From Pseudeuparius sepicola (lineage: Eukaryota > Arthropoda > Insecta > Coleoptera > Anthribidae), in NCBI GenBank assembly GCA_963920635.1, contig OY987301.1:18332501-18396500 (forward strand): a DNA stretch of 64,000 nt. Direction: 5' to 3'. The position numbers were made by a program, and so were the translations under genes. Within the stretch, counting starts at the first letter, position 1; each line of letters starts with the position of its first letter. The notes beneath the pieces are model-generated. The model was not told where the DNA came from, made no database searches, and worked only from the letters and a program-made list of their open reading frames with translations. This document shows positions 22,801-33,040 of this stretch, piece after piece.

Positions 22801-23411
22801 CCTTAAGCACTGTCCCGGGCAGGCCCTCATCATACCAATCAAAATTGGAGGAAATTGTATAACGGCGACGTAATGAAGCTTCGACCCTCGGCTGGCCCTT
22901 ATCACACCAGGGGCGTCAGGTTAATTTATGGTCTTATTTTAACGCATAGGTGGGGCGTCTGGAAATTGGATAGATGCGCAGTGTATCCGCGCCGCAATTC
23001 GAGTTGACAGCAATGCGGCGATATTTTTTTTAGCGAATTTATCCGAATTAACTGGAGATTTTCTGAAGGAGATATAGCGAAATGTACAAAATAACAGAAT
23101 AAAAAAAATCAATTTGTTCGATGTTTTTCTTCAGTCGAAGGCCCTGGAAAATGTATACGCGAAACTTTTATTTTGAAATGTTATTTATATGAAAAAAAGT
23201 TTTTTTCACATAATTTATTATGAATTTTTATTTTTTAGCCCTTGCATTGCAAAAATAGCGTATAGTATACATATGCCATGGGACTAAAGTATTTTTTTAA
23301 TAAGGAGAATGCATGCTTAAACTCCCGGGATAAATAATTATATTTTAATCCGTTGGTACCCTACTTAATATAGGTATGTACCTTATCAGTGCCCCTTCAT
23401 TCTAATAATGC
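22801..23411. other. Gene-free stretch
   Basis: No gene is recognised. A GC-richer patch lies at about 22860-23020. Confidence 0.45.
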
Positions 23412-23615
23412 CATAATGCCACGGGCGTAGCCAGGATTTAGTTTTGGGGGGGGGGGGGGGGTTAGTTTGAGAAGTAAATAAAACAACAAAAATATACTTA
23501 CATGAAATTTAATATCTATATATTCATCCGAAAAACTACGACATATTTATAAAGTTCTTAACTTTAAATGAAATGGATAAATTAACTTCGTTCCTCTGCG
23601 CTAAATCTAAAACCA

Positions 23616-24048
23616 TTAAAGAAGAAATCTTCGGCTTTTTCTTTTAAATATATCCACTACTTCATCTGCATGAATTTCTGTTCCATAGTGAATGTTCATT
23701 AGAGCCAAACCATTAAGTCTGTTTTCACTTGTAGTGTTTCGTAAATAGTTTTTCAGTCTCCTTAGGCTCGAGAAAGACCTTTCTGGGGTAGCAGTGGATA
23801 CAGGAATGGTAGCCAAGATTTGTAGTAATGTGTAAATATTAGGATAAAGGTTTTTATCGCACATATCTAGGCATTCCAAACTAGATTTCGGGGTAGGCAG
23901 TCTTCTTATCAGCATGCAAGGTAGCTGAAGCTTTGATAGCTAAATCCAAATTAGTTTCTTTATTAGAAACCCCTTGACCTTGACTACACCACTTTTTCCA
24001 GTAGTCCATACCTTTAGGTTTATCACCCTTCCTTTTTTTCCCCTCCAT
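23616..24048 (-). pseudogene. Remnant hAT transposase, N-terminal scrap joined out of frame to the C-terminal dimerisation domain
   Basis: The C-terminal frame (23915 to 23616) reads through YPNIYTLLQILATIPVST, then PERSFSSLRRLKNYLR, then RLNGLALMNIH and a basic tail. This is the hAT C-terminal dimerisation region as seen in ZMYM1-like transposases. The upstream frame (ATG at 24048, open upstream to 24124-24126) begins MEGKKRKGDKPKG and reads through DYWKKW before stopping at 23881. The two frames overlap by about 35 bases and differ in phase, so the junction is both a deletion and a frameshift. The RNase H-like catalytic residues lie in the missing middle. It cannot make an active enzyme. 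The upstream part is assigned by position only. Confidence 0.85.
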
Positions 24049-24121
24049 TTTTCGACAGTAATAATGATTCACGTATCTATCCTTAACAAGGTCATCGAAT
24101 AACAGTGCACTAAAATAATTA

Positions 24122-24131
24122 CTCACTTACA
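24122..24131 (-). other. Strong 5' splice-site consensus
   Basis: On the minus strand GTAAGTGAG follows CCGT, a near-ideal donor, about 75 bases downstream of the proposed transcription start. It suggests the transposon transcript had a short non-coding first exon. No acceptor was assigned. Confidence 0.5.
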
Positions 24132-24200
24132 CGGTACACTTAATTTTCTTCACTATTCGTTCACCACTTTTCACTTTTATTCGCTTCGAGTTCGCATGGA

Positions 24201-24310
24201 ACAATACTGCCGTAAGCGCGGTCACGCGCCGCGGCGCCGCTTATATAGCAGCCCAGTAGCCGTCCAGAAACTTCCACGAACTTCCACGAACTTCCACAAA
24301 GTTCCGCTCA
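24201..24310 (-). promoter_or_regulatory. TATA promoter with a heat-shock-element-like 10-bp array
   Basis: On the minus strand the order is: GGAAC and three further GGAAG units spaced exactly 10 bp apart (24266-24305), a CTATATAAG TATA box (24248-24240), then GCAGTATTG (24210-24202), which may serve as initiator. HSF sites consist of nGAAn and nTTCn units on a 5-bp grid. Here GAA falls on the grid four times, and the last pair (GGAAGTTTCT) is a perfect nGAAnnTTCn. The units in between are shifted by one base. The downstream leader is A-rich, as in insect Hsp70 leaders. Heat-shock control is inferred, not shown. Confidence 0.55.
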
Positions 24311-24584
24311 TTTCGACCGAGGGGCGTGGCGAATAATCGAGAAACAACGCAAAGTGTCCCTACAATACAAAATAGTTCGGCTGCAACTGCTACTACCTAT
24401 ATTCAAATGTAATAATAATTTAACTCTTCACTCCTCGTATTTTTTCGGTATAATATTAGGTAATATTTTGCTTATTTCGGGGGGGTTTGAACCCCCGAAA
24501 CCCCCCCTTGGCTACGCCCGTGCATAATGCTATACTTGACGCCTGTAAAACTTCACCATATAGAATAATACTTATTTACATTAT

Positions 24585-24689
24585 GCAAGATGCGTAAGTC
24601 CACTTTTTTGGCCGAGGACGTTGTTTAAATAAGAACCGAGGCAACGCCTTAAAAACCTCTGAAGCCAAAAAAGAGCTTACGCATCGTGC
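24585..24689. repeat. Hairpin, about 30-bp arms
   Basis: GCAAGATGCGTAAG and CTTTTTTGGC on the left pair with GCCAAAAAAG and CTTACGCATCGTGC on the right. An inner GGCCGAGG/CCTCTGAAGCC extends the stem. The loop is about 40 bases. Confidence 0.88.
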
Positions 24690-25149
24690 AATGTATTATA
24701 TTTTTCCTGCTCCCTGCCCCGTAAGTTCGCTTTACATGCTCGCCAACAGGTCCGAAAGCGGGAGTGAAATGTTCGAGGTGCCCTGTGGCTAGGTACAAAA
24801 AGTGGTTGCTAGGTAAAAAAAGTATTGCCTAGCAACGATGCAACGATTATGCAGCAAGGGCCTTAAAACCATCAATAAAGTAACGGCTTATGGGACAACA
24901 TTTTCGGTAACTGATAGAGTGAATGTAATGGCTTGTCTAATGTACATCTGATAACAATTTGTCTCATAAGTCGTTAAGCCATATTTCCTTGTATATTTGA
25001 GGACGTTAATTATCACCTCATTCATCATAAAAGTGTGATTTAATGACAGTCCAAGATAAAAATTTGCACGATTATTTCCCTCATACTGCTTGCATCCATT
25101 AAGGTAGCTCCTTCCATAAAAATCCAACCAATGATATGCCTCTGCTAGC
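24690..25149. other. Gene-free stretch with short inverted words
   Basis: TTGCCTAGCAACG and related TTGCTAGG/CTTAGCAACC words recur at 24803-24836 and 25206-25220. GGCTTATGGGACAAC near 24885 partly pairs with TTGTCTCATAAG near 24959. The 79-codon minus-strand frame at 24888-25127 has no known motif. An old element may be present but its ends are not certain. Confidence 0.4.
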
Positions 25150-25199
25150 GATAATTTGCACTAGTGCAATTACCGGTAATTGCACTTGTGCAAATTATC
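25150..25199. repeat. 50-bp palindrome without spacer
   Basis: GATAATTTGCACTAGTGCAA then TTACC is followed directly by its reverse complement. Only one position in each arm fails to pair. Inside each arm TTGCAC and GTGCAA are again inverted, so smaller hairpins are possible. Confidence 0.95.
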
Positions 25200-27774
25200 A
25201 CTTCGTTGCTTAGCAACCGCGAATCTGTTGGATACAAACACGTTCCTACTTCTTAAAGTTTGTGTGTTTCACACTGTTCTAAATTATGCAACTTATAAAT
25301 TATGTTGTGGTATTATTAAGCATTATATCAATGAATTTATATAACTTTTACATTGCTAAATTCTTGTTATTTAGACCTCCGCCTCCGTTTAAATTTATGA
25401 CACATTCAGAAAATAAACCAACGCCGACAGGGTGTAGGTATAATCGCATTTGCCTTGGATACCCAAGCGTCATGTTTGTTTACTCGAACGCTACAGTCGA
25501 AGCTGTCAATAAATGTAAATGTAAACATAGAAAAAATTAATACAGAAATTATTAATTTATTTATTATTAAAATAATAATAATCTCGACAAATACCACTCG
25601 AGCTTCGCTCTCGGGATTTTATCAGAAAATAAAAGCCCAATTTAAACTCGTGATCTCTCTAGGCAAAATAGCGCTTTCGAAAAAATTATCGTTAAAATTT
25701 CCGGCACTAGTGATATTACATACGATAATTTTCCAAAATATTCATTTAGGTATAGAAATCCCCAAAATTGTATTGGAAATGTGCATTGTCTGTTTTGTTT
25801 GACTTCTGTATAAGTCGGCACGGGTAAAATTTTATAAACAGTGAATTTTGTGTGGAAATTTTTTAACTTTATCGTCTTATTTCATTGTGTTTCCTCGTAT
25901 ACCTACCAGCTCCTCAAAGAATGTGAACAAATTCCAATTCTTACTTTATATATATATATATATTTTAAAGAAGCTTTGATCTAAATTTAGCAATTTCCCT
26001 GATATATACTTACATCGCGGGGCAATATTCCATATTCCATATCGACTTATATATTATTATGCTTCAATCACGTAGGTAATTGCTATTTGCTAGTCAATAT
26101 GCAATTGATTCCCGGGCTGATTTTTTGACATTCTGGTATTCATAAATCTATTAGCTCCAAAATAAAAAGACAAACCTGGAGAACATTATTCAGAGAATAT
26201 TGAAGCGTAAACCTACGTTTATTTCCGGTATTCCCTTTATCCTTTTGCGCATTGGGGCAAGGGATTGGATTTTTTCGCTTGCGGCTCAATTTTTTACCAT
26301 AAAAATTCAATTTATTATTATTTTTTTTTAATTTGTGACCTCCCATGTCACAGTTTAGCTACTTATATTGTTGCTCTATGGGAAACGGTCCGAAAACGAA
26401 AACTATACCATATACAATTTTAAGGTGCATTTAAACAATAATTCGCACGTCATCGACCGAAGCCAGTTCTTTGCAGACTAACTGGATAAATTAGTATTTT
26501 ATCTAAATCTAGATTTCACCAAATAAACTATGTGTTAGATAAACTATTTTTTCCATAAACCCTAAATATCACTGCAAATTATGTCCGCTACTGCTTAGAA
26601 GCCGAGCGGAATAAATCCAGAAAATCAAATGCTCCTCACAGAAGAACGCATCGGCAGAATATCAATAAGACCAATTTATTTGGTATTCCGCAAGACGTGA
26701 TTTGATACGGAGATGCTAGACGGAAAAGCGCATACTATGCAGCGTAGTATCGCAGTATGCTCAGTATGCAAATATAAGAAGCGCACCAATTCAGGAGATT
26801 CATCCCTTTTCAAATAATCGACAAGAATTCTTTCATAATGTAGTACGAAAGTGACTTCCTATAATTTGGGAATATGCAATCTTTCGGGGAACTTTGAAAC
26901 ATCTCCGGGGTTGAATTTATTGAAATACAGGGAGTGACCAGCGTGACATAATTGAGTTATAAGCATATTTGATCAAGAGGGTCGCTTGGGTATGAAAAGT
27001 TGGCCATATTGGGCTCTCATCACGTTTAGGGGTAAGTGAATTACCTATCCCCGATCCCCGTCAGTCGATATAGTAAATTTGTGCAAAAGGATTAAATGTT
27101 GCCCAACCTGCACGAGTACGAGGGTTCAGCACGACCCCGTAGGCGGAGTGTTCATTCGTTAGTACCCAAAAATGTCGAATTTGTAGGGAATAATTCAATA
27201 ATTCCATATTTTGTAGCTCGACAAACAAAAATTCGAAACACTTCAATCTTCTGGCCGGTGGCCATGTAAGAAAATATTGTGTTTCACTTCCGTTTTCGCG
27301 CCCTATGTACACCGGCACCACCTGACACCTGGTAGTCTTTACCGACACTATTGGCCCAGGTTAGGGAAACGTAGATCAGTTATACATCTAGAAATGACGA
27401 ATTCTTGATATTTCTGACATACTGTGATTCACACTGTATAATAAGTATAATGTCATGCACTTCCACGACAAGGGAATGGCTGCAAAGCCGTAAATTCCAC
27501 TTTCCTATGTATTTTGCGCGACGTTCTGATTGCTCTGCTGCATTGCCTCCCATACTGCAGTGTTTGTATTGGGATTTCATACTGAAGTTAGCGAAGAGGT
27601 CATGCGATACACGTCGATTTTTTTTAGATTTGTTTACTCGTTTCCTCGTCTCCTCTTCTACGAGGGAATATCAATATGATGAAAATTTCCAGAAAATCAG
27701 GTTTTAGTTCGTTCCAATATCCGACTAAAAATATGAGCGTAGAAAGAAAGTAATAGCAGGGTGTGCATATATAG
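25200..27774. other. Gene-free stretch
   Basis: It contains a (TA)n tract at 25947-25963 and repeated CAGTATGC words near 26750-26770. The open frames (largest 115 codons at 25455-25802) are AT-rich and without motif. The frames on both strands at 27061-27707 are likewise unrecognised. Confidence 0.45.
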
Positions 27775-28297
27775 GTACAGAGTATGGAGGGTAGAGGTAA
27801 GGAGCACCATCTTATATGGGTGTTCGGCTCAAAAACTGTCGTCTAAAAGCATTAATAAGGATGGCGCTCGTGTTCTCCCCGGGTATGACCCGAACTTAGC
27901 TGTTGTAGTAGAGATGGGTAATTCGTTCATTTTACTATGACCAAATCGATCGGTGAATGATTTCAAAAAATATCGAATCATTTCATTCGGTCTTAGTTCG
28001 TTCGATCGTCGGCCGTTCGATGTGTGGACTGTGGAGTGTCGGTAATAACCGACTGCTTCATGATTGGATCGTTTCGATATGTTGTGATTCGGTCAATCAA
28101 TACTTTAAAGTGGTCGAATCACCGTGATTCACGATTGACCCATCTTTAGCAGAGTGGAAAATAGCAAAGTTCGGAGTGTAGATTTGGTACCCTGGGGCAA
28201 CAGCAGCGCCATCTTAGGTTAATGGTTTTGAGGGACAATTTTATAACACAGAGATGGTCCTCCTTACCTCTACCCTTACCTCTACCCTCCATAGTAC
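27775..28297. mobile_element. MITE-like element with about 40-bp terminal inverted repeats, hosting another insertion
   Basis: The left arm (27775-27814) contains TATGGAGGGTAGAGGTAAGG and AGCACCATC. The right arm (28252-28297) is its reverse complement but repeats the TTACCTCTACC word twice. GTAC lies at each outer tip. The interior is occupied by a second, hAT-like element at 27909-28148. Confidence 0.82.
27909..28148. mobile_element. Short hAT-like MITE, 240 bp
   Basis: The ends are TAGAGATGGGTAATTCG and, in reverse complement, TAAAGATGGGTCAATCG. TAGAGATGGG-type termini are known from hAT elements. Inside, GATTCGGTC, CATTCGGTC and related GAATCA/TGATTC words recur, like subterminal binding motifs. 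The flanking bases do not give a clean 8-bp duplication, so the insertion is old or the ends are slightly off. Confidence 0.65.
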
Positions 28298-29120
28298 AGG
28301 GTAACACAATAGCCGCTTAGTAGCCAAGAAATATGATCCTATCCTTACGAAGCAGTGACTTATTGAGGGTGTCTTTTTCAAGACATGAAAAAAATATAGG
28401 GGAGACGCGAAAATATAATCTAATACTAGTACAAAGATTTTTGTACCAGTGTTCACTGCAGCTGCTAAAGGGTATTTTTGGTTACTTGAAGATCATTTTG
28501 ATAATATCTCGAAGTTGGGGTTTAGATAAGTAGGTACGAAATCTTTGATCACTCCTGTTTATAATAATTACATAGGTATTTCTGTTTATAAAGTTTAACT
28601 TGAGAAGACAGCTGCAAGTTTTTGACAAGACTGTTTTATTTCTAATTTATTGATTCTCAGAGGCAATTTTTGAAAAGCGATGATTTTGAATTTGAATCAT
28701 ATTAGCCTTTTATTAGCAATTCATTTGAAAATTCCATTACATACATAACTTCCCTATTATTAATACTTGAATATCTACACTTTCCTTTGTGCCATTATAC
28801 CGAAAAGTACATAAACTGCACATAAATGAAAAAGCTGACGTTCTCTACACCATAACAGATCCACAGCGCGTGACGACCATCACTTTCTTCTGACAAAAAT
28901 TAGGGGAGATATTTTGAGTGAGCCACTTCAAATTGATGTCCTATATAGGAGTGTTCTCGATTTCAAGGACCAAATCGAAATATATAAAGTCGGAAGGAAA
29001 CTACAAAATACATGGTAGTGGTGATACGGGGTATCTATTCCGCACCCAACCAAAGTCAATCCCAATCAATCCCAATAAAGGAGTTCCCTCTATTCCTAAT
29101 CCCGGATGCGGATTCGTGGG
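28298..29120. other. Gene-free stretch
   Basis: AT-rich with nothing recognised. Confidence 0.45.
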
Positions 29121-29230
29121 GTCTATAGTGTTTTGAAAGCACGGGTCGGCGGAGCGGAGCTGTCGGCAATTCCTGGCCGACCCCAGGCGCCCCACTAATT
29201 ACAGATCGGGTTCCCCCAAATTGATTACGT
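29121..29230 (+). repeat. Dispersed repeat family R3, copy 1
   Basis: It aligns without net length change to 35421-35530. Shared words are TATAGTGTTTTG, CAATTCC-GGCCGACC, CCACTAATTAC and AAATTGATT (GAATTGATT in copy 2). It is GC-richer than the surroundings and of unknown class. Confidence 0.7.
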
Positions 29231-29434
29231 CCGGCAGCGGCTATATACATTCCTCGCCGTGCAATGCACGCCTTTATATAACTGCGGATATTGGAGAGAC
29301 ACTTCGGCAAGTGTCGCAAAAGACGTAGGCCAATGAACATGAAAAAAGGAAATTATACATTATCTAAAAAAAAAATAATTAAAAATGATGTCGTTTAGTA
29401 GCTGAACGGAGAAGCCATCGTTCGCACCGTAGGT

Positions 29435-29713
29435 ACCGTACCACAGAACATACTCTCAAATTCTTCCAAAACACACCAGACTTAATAGACACAACCTAAG
29501 ATACTTACAGTTTGTTGTCTTACTCATGACTATACGACGGTCGTATATTCACGAGCCAGACAAGGACGGGAGTTGTGACGTAGGCCGAACATTCGCTGAA
29601 CAAACTGTGTGTACCACCATACATCTTGTTCACAGTACCTAACGTCTACGTTGTGTCTATTAAGTCTGATGTGTTTCGGAAGACTTGTAGAGTATTATTG
29701 TCTGTGGTACGGC
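29435..29713. mobile_element. Foldback MITE, 279 bp, about 63-bp arms
   Basis: The left arm contains CCGTACCACAGA, CTTCC-AAACACA and AGACTTAATAGACACAA. The right arm contains the reverse complements in order. A second inner pair, ACAGTTTGTT and AACAAACTGT, continues the fold. No gene is inside. Confidence 0.85.
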
Positions 29714-32700
29714 GTGTAACACATATATGGCAACGCCGCTCGTAGTCTCCCCCCCCAGTTAGACCAATGATGAAGAGACATTTTGTGGGCACGCGCATTT
29801 TTCTCCTTATTGTCGGCTGCAGCTGTCAAAGTCAAAAGCAAACCCCATGAGCGGGCATCAGAATAACAGAATTCCATTTAAATATTATTTCTTTAGTTTT
29901 AGTGGAGTCAACGTAGACGAAAAATGGTGTTAATTATGAATTAATTAGGGAAGTCATGGATTTGAATAAAACCTTTTGAAACACCTTCAAACATACTTTT
30001 ATTTAAAAGTCCGCAGGTTGAAAAAGTGCGCTTTTTATTTTAAAAATAAAAAAATCAAAAAATCGATCTTTCACCGAAACTCAAAAATCGTATACAATTA
30101 TTTGTAAAATCATTATTTTTCAATGAAAATGTATATTTTTATGTTTTTTGAGATGCTGATTATGAATATGAAGTAAAAAAAAAGTAAAATAAAATGACGC
30201 CTACTAAAAATGAAGTTGAATGCGAGAATAATCGAATTTTAAATTTTAAATTTTTTTTTTCGAGATAATCTCTTATCAATACGACAGGTAAGGTAAGTAA
30301 ATTAGAAATACGTTTAAGGGAATAAAAAGTGAAAATCTAGCTATTTACGAAAAGCTCAAGCAGATTTTTATTTATTTCATGGCATGCTTGACCACGGAAA
30401 TCTTTGAAAACAAATACCTACCTTCTTCTTTCAAATAACATTTTAATAATTGTTCTTTTGGCGATAACTCCGAAACTAATGAAGATATCAAAATACCAAA
30501 GTATTTTTTGTTGTAAATATAATCTACTTTTCGATTAGAACAGAATAAATGTCATTGAATTTAAAATTTCGGAGAAAATTGTAATAAAAGGGAAATTTTT
30601 CGAATTGCGCCTTCTAGCGGTGACCACGAAATTCGAAATGATCTTACTGGACAATCATTTGATAGAAGAAGAAAATCTCTCTTCAACAAGCCCAAATTCA
30701 ACCAATTTGGTTAAACCAAACCGGAGTTAGCAGCATTTTTTCAAGTCAAGGTTTATCCGCCCGTCTCACCTCTATTTGAAGAGCAAGAGAAAAAAATCCT
30801 TGACAAAATTGTTCAGTATTTGCTGAAGAATGCAATAAAATTATTTTTGATATTTATTAGATATTTTTTTGAGAAAACTCATTTTTCAAATTTAATGTTG
30901 CGAATACGCCCCCTAGCGGCCGACCTACAAACTTAAATATAATTTCCAGCGATTTTTCGTGACCATATTACTTAAGAAGATTGTTCCCCAAAGCTCCAGG
31001 ACTATTAATTCCTGAGATATGGTACCTCTTCACCCTTAATGAAACACCCTGTATATAGCTTGGATTTTCGGGGGGGATATATACCTACATTTAGGCTGTG
31101 CCATTCGTCCCCACGTCAATACAAGCTGTGCTCCAAGGGAACAGAATGACATCTGCCGACTACCTGCCGACTAACACGCCTCACAAACACACGCACATAC
31201 ATTCACACATACAAACGCATGTTCTCAGTGGATCGAAAATGGGGACTATAGTAGTATTCAAACATGTATGAAGTATTTACGACAAAGAAAGCGGAAATTA
31301 TTATATTTATTATTGAATTCGTATTATTGTATGAAAGCTGAGAACACATGAAAAGAGTTTTTTTTCCAAAAGCTGATAATCACGAGCGGAAATTATGTAT
31401 GATTAAATCTTTTGACTAGGAAATAGGAAGTTTAAAACGTGTACTTTCACTTAGGATTGGTCTCATCCCAGTAAGAAACCTCCTTCAGCTTGATTCGTGG
31501 TTTTAAAAATAAGAAAAATTGAGTTCTGCGTTTTATGAAATTAATTATAACGCGGTTTACTGCAAAAATAAACGAGAAAAAAGAGAATTACATTAAAATA
31601 ACTTATGCTATCAAAAAGCAAACGTTTTAAGCTTCAAAAAAGTCACCTATCTAATTTTAAGCGGATATTATGAGCGTTTGAAATAAATATTAAATATACG
31701 ATAGCAAGAATTTATGAAAAATCTCTATGTTCAAAGTGAAAAAAAAAAAAACAAACGAGGTTTGCTATCGTAATCTTATACTGCTCATTCAAAACTACAT
31801 ACATTTAGTAGAAATATTCTGTAATATTGCTCAAAAATATTACAAATTGGCCATGTAACGTCAATTATTGTGAAAATGCATGAAATTTTGATCAAGGTCA
31901 ACTTTACAATAATATGACAGGCGTATCCCTTCATGGAAATTAATGCTACAAGATTTTTTTAATTGCTTTACGGTGTCACTTTCCAATAAACTTTGTTGCA
32001 TATGAATTAGTTGTGTGTGTAAAAAGTTATTACTGTTTAACTGTCTCGCGCTCCACGCGCCGCTCTCAATTTCGGCTGCCTCTTAAAAACGAGGAAGCAT
32101 GAAAACGTATGATCTTAAAAAAATTCTCATTCATTACTTAATTATTTTACAAAAAATATGTAAATACATTTTTTTTTTGAGAAATTGCCTGCTCTTTCGA
32201 ATGGTCTGACTTAAATTCTATAAAAATGCTTATTAAATAAGTTATTAACAAAAAACCTATATTTTTGACAGTTATTGTCAAATAAACAAAATCGCACACT
32301 ATTTTGCGCTGCGGACTCTTCGGATTTTGTTTCAAGATATCAAAACGAACACATTCCAACAAAATCTAAAACTCCCGGAATTTCTTCGAAGGTATTTTCC
32401 TAGTTGACTCCACTATTTACATTGCGACGAATTCTTTCTCACAATGGAAATAAAAAAATGTTTTGTGCTTTGTTATATCAACAAAGCACAAAGGCAACCC
32501 AGAGAAATTATTTCTGCATATCTATTTCGGCGAAATCAACGGTTGGCAGTGAAGTATACGGTTTGAAATGTTTTCTGTTTATAATAACCTCTAAAACAGA
32601 CTGGTTCGACATTTTTATGTGAAACGATCGATAAAAGGGTAGTACCAAGAAAATTTCAGTTTGATGAGGATTATTTTACTACTTAATAGGTTTATTGAGG

Positions 32701-32860
32701 TATTTAAAGTACACAGATTATTCTTTCTTATAATACGTTTTAATTCCTTCCTAGAGGTATAAATTATACACCTAATAATTATTTAATGTATTCTCGAAGA
32801 TGTCCTCGAAACAGTGACGCAACCGTATACGGAAATTTAAATTTCTATTTTCATTTTTGG
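29714..32860. other. Gene-free stretch with one element end and duplicated words
   Basis: GCGCCTTCTAGCGG near 30606 recurs as CGCCCCCTAGCGG near 30907 with similar surroundings, and a right-type end CACCCTG then TATATA lies near 31046. Together they suggest a 1-kb decayed element from about 29970 to 31057 whose left end I cannot place. The rest, including 31060-32860, shows no gene. Confidence 0.4.
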
Positions 32861-33040
32861 CGCTGACTGACGTATTAATAAAGACTGCTCACGGCTGTCA
32901 TGTTTGACAGTTCTCTGGCTCACCATGCGCTTCCCGGAGACAAAATACATTGTTGACCATAGGCGCCATGCGCCATCTACTTTCCAGGACATGAAACTAT
33001 AGCCGTGAGAAGTCTTATTAAGGTCAGTCAACGTTTTTGG
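32854..33040. mobile_element. MITE, 173 bp, with 7-bp target-site duplication
   Basis: The element at 32861-33033 starts CGCTGACTGACG and ends GGTCAGTCAACG. The inverted repeats run about 44 bases (AATAA-GACT, CTCACGGCT). TTTTTGG flanks it at 32854-32860 and 33034-33040. A GACTGACGTATTAA word from its tip recurs at 37783-37796, inside the loop of another foldback element. Confidence 0.85.

Larger units (their letters stand above)
23412..24530 (-). mobile_element. Internally deleted hAT DNA transposon with perfect 8-bp target-site duplication
   Basis: The element spans 23420-24522 (1103 bp). Its ends are CACGGGCGTAGCCA(G/A)GG in inverted orientation, flanked on both sides by CATAATGC (23412-23419 and 24523-24530). 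An 8-bp duplication is the hallmark of hAT transposition. Both ends lead into G- or C-runs (17 Gs near 23446, and GGGGG/CCCCC blocks near 24475-24507). Inside, on the minus strand, are a promoter-like region, a strong splice donor and a broken transposase frame. Full hAT transposases are about 600 residues, but only about 150 residues' worth remains, so most of the middle has been lost. Moving would require a transposase supplied by another copy. Confidence 0.96.

Noticed and set aside
23446..23462. Run of 17 G as an assembly artefact
   Set aside because: The other end of the same hAT element also has G/C runs, so the tract is plausible element sequence, though its exact length may be misread.
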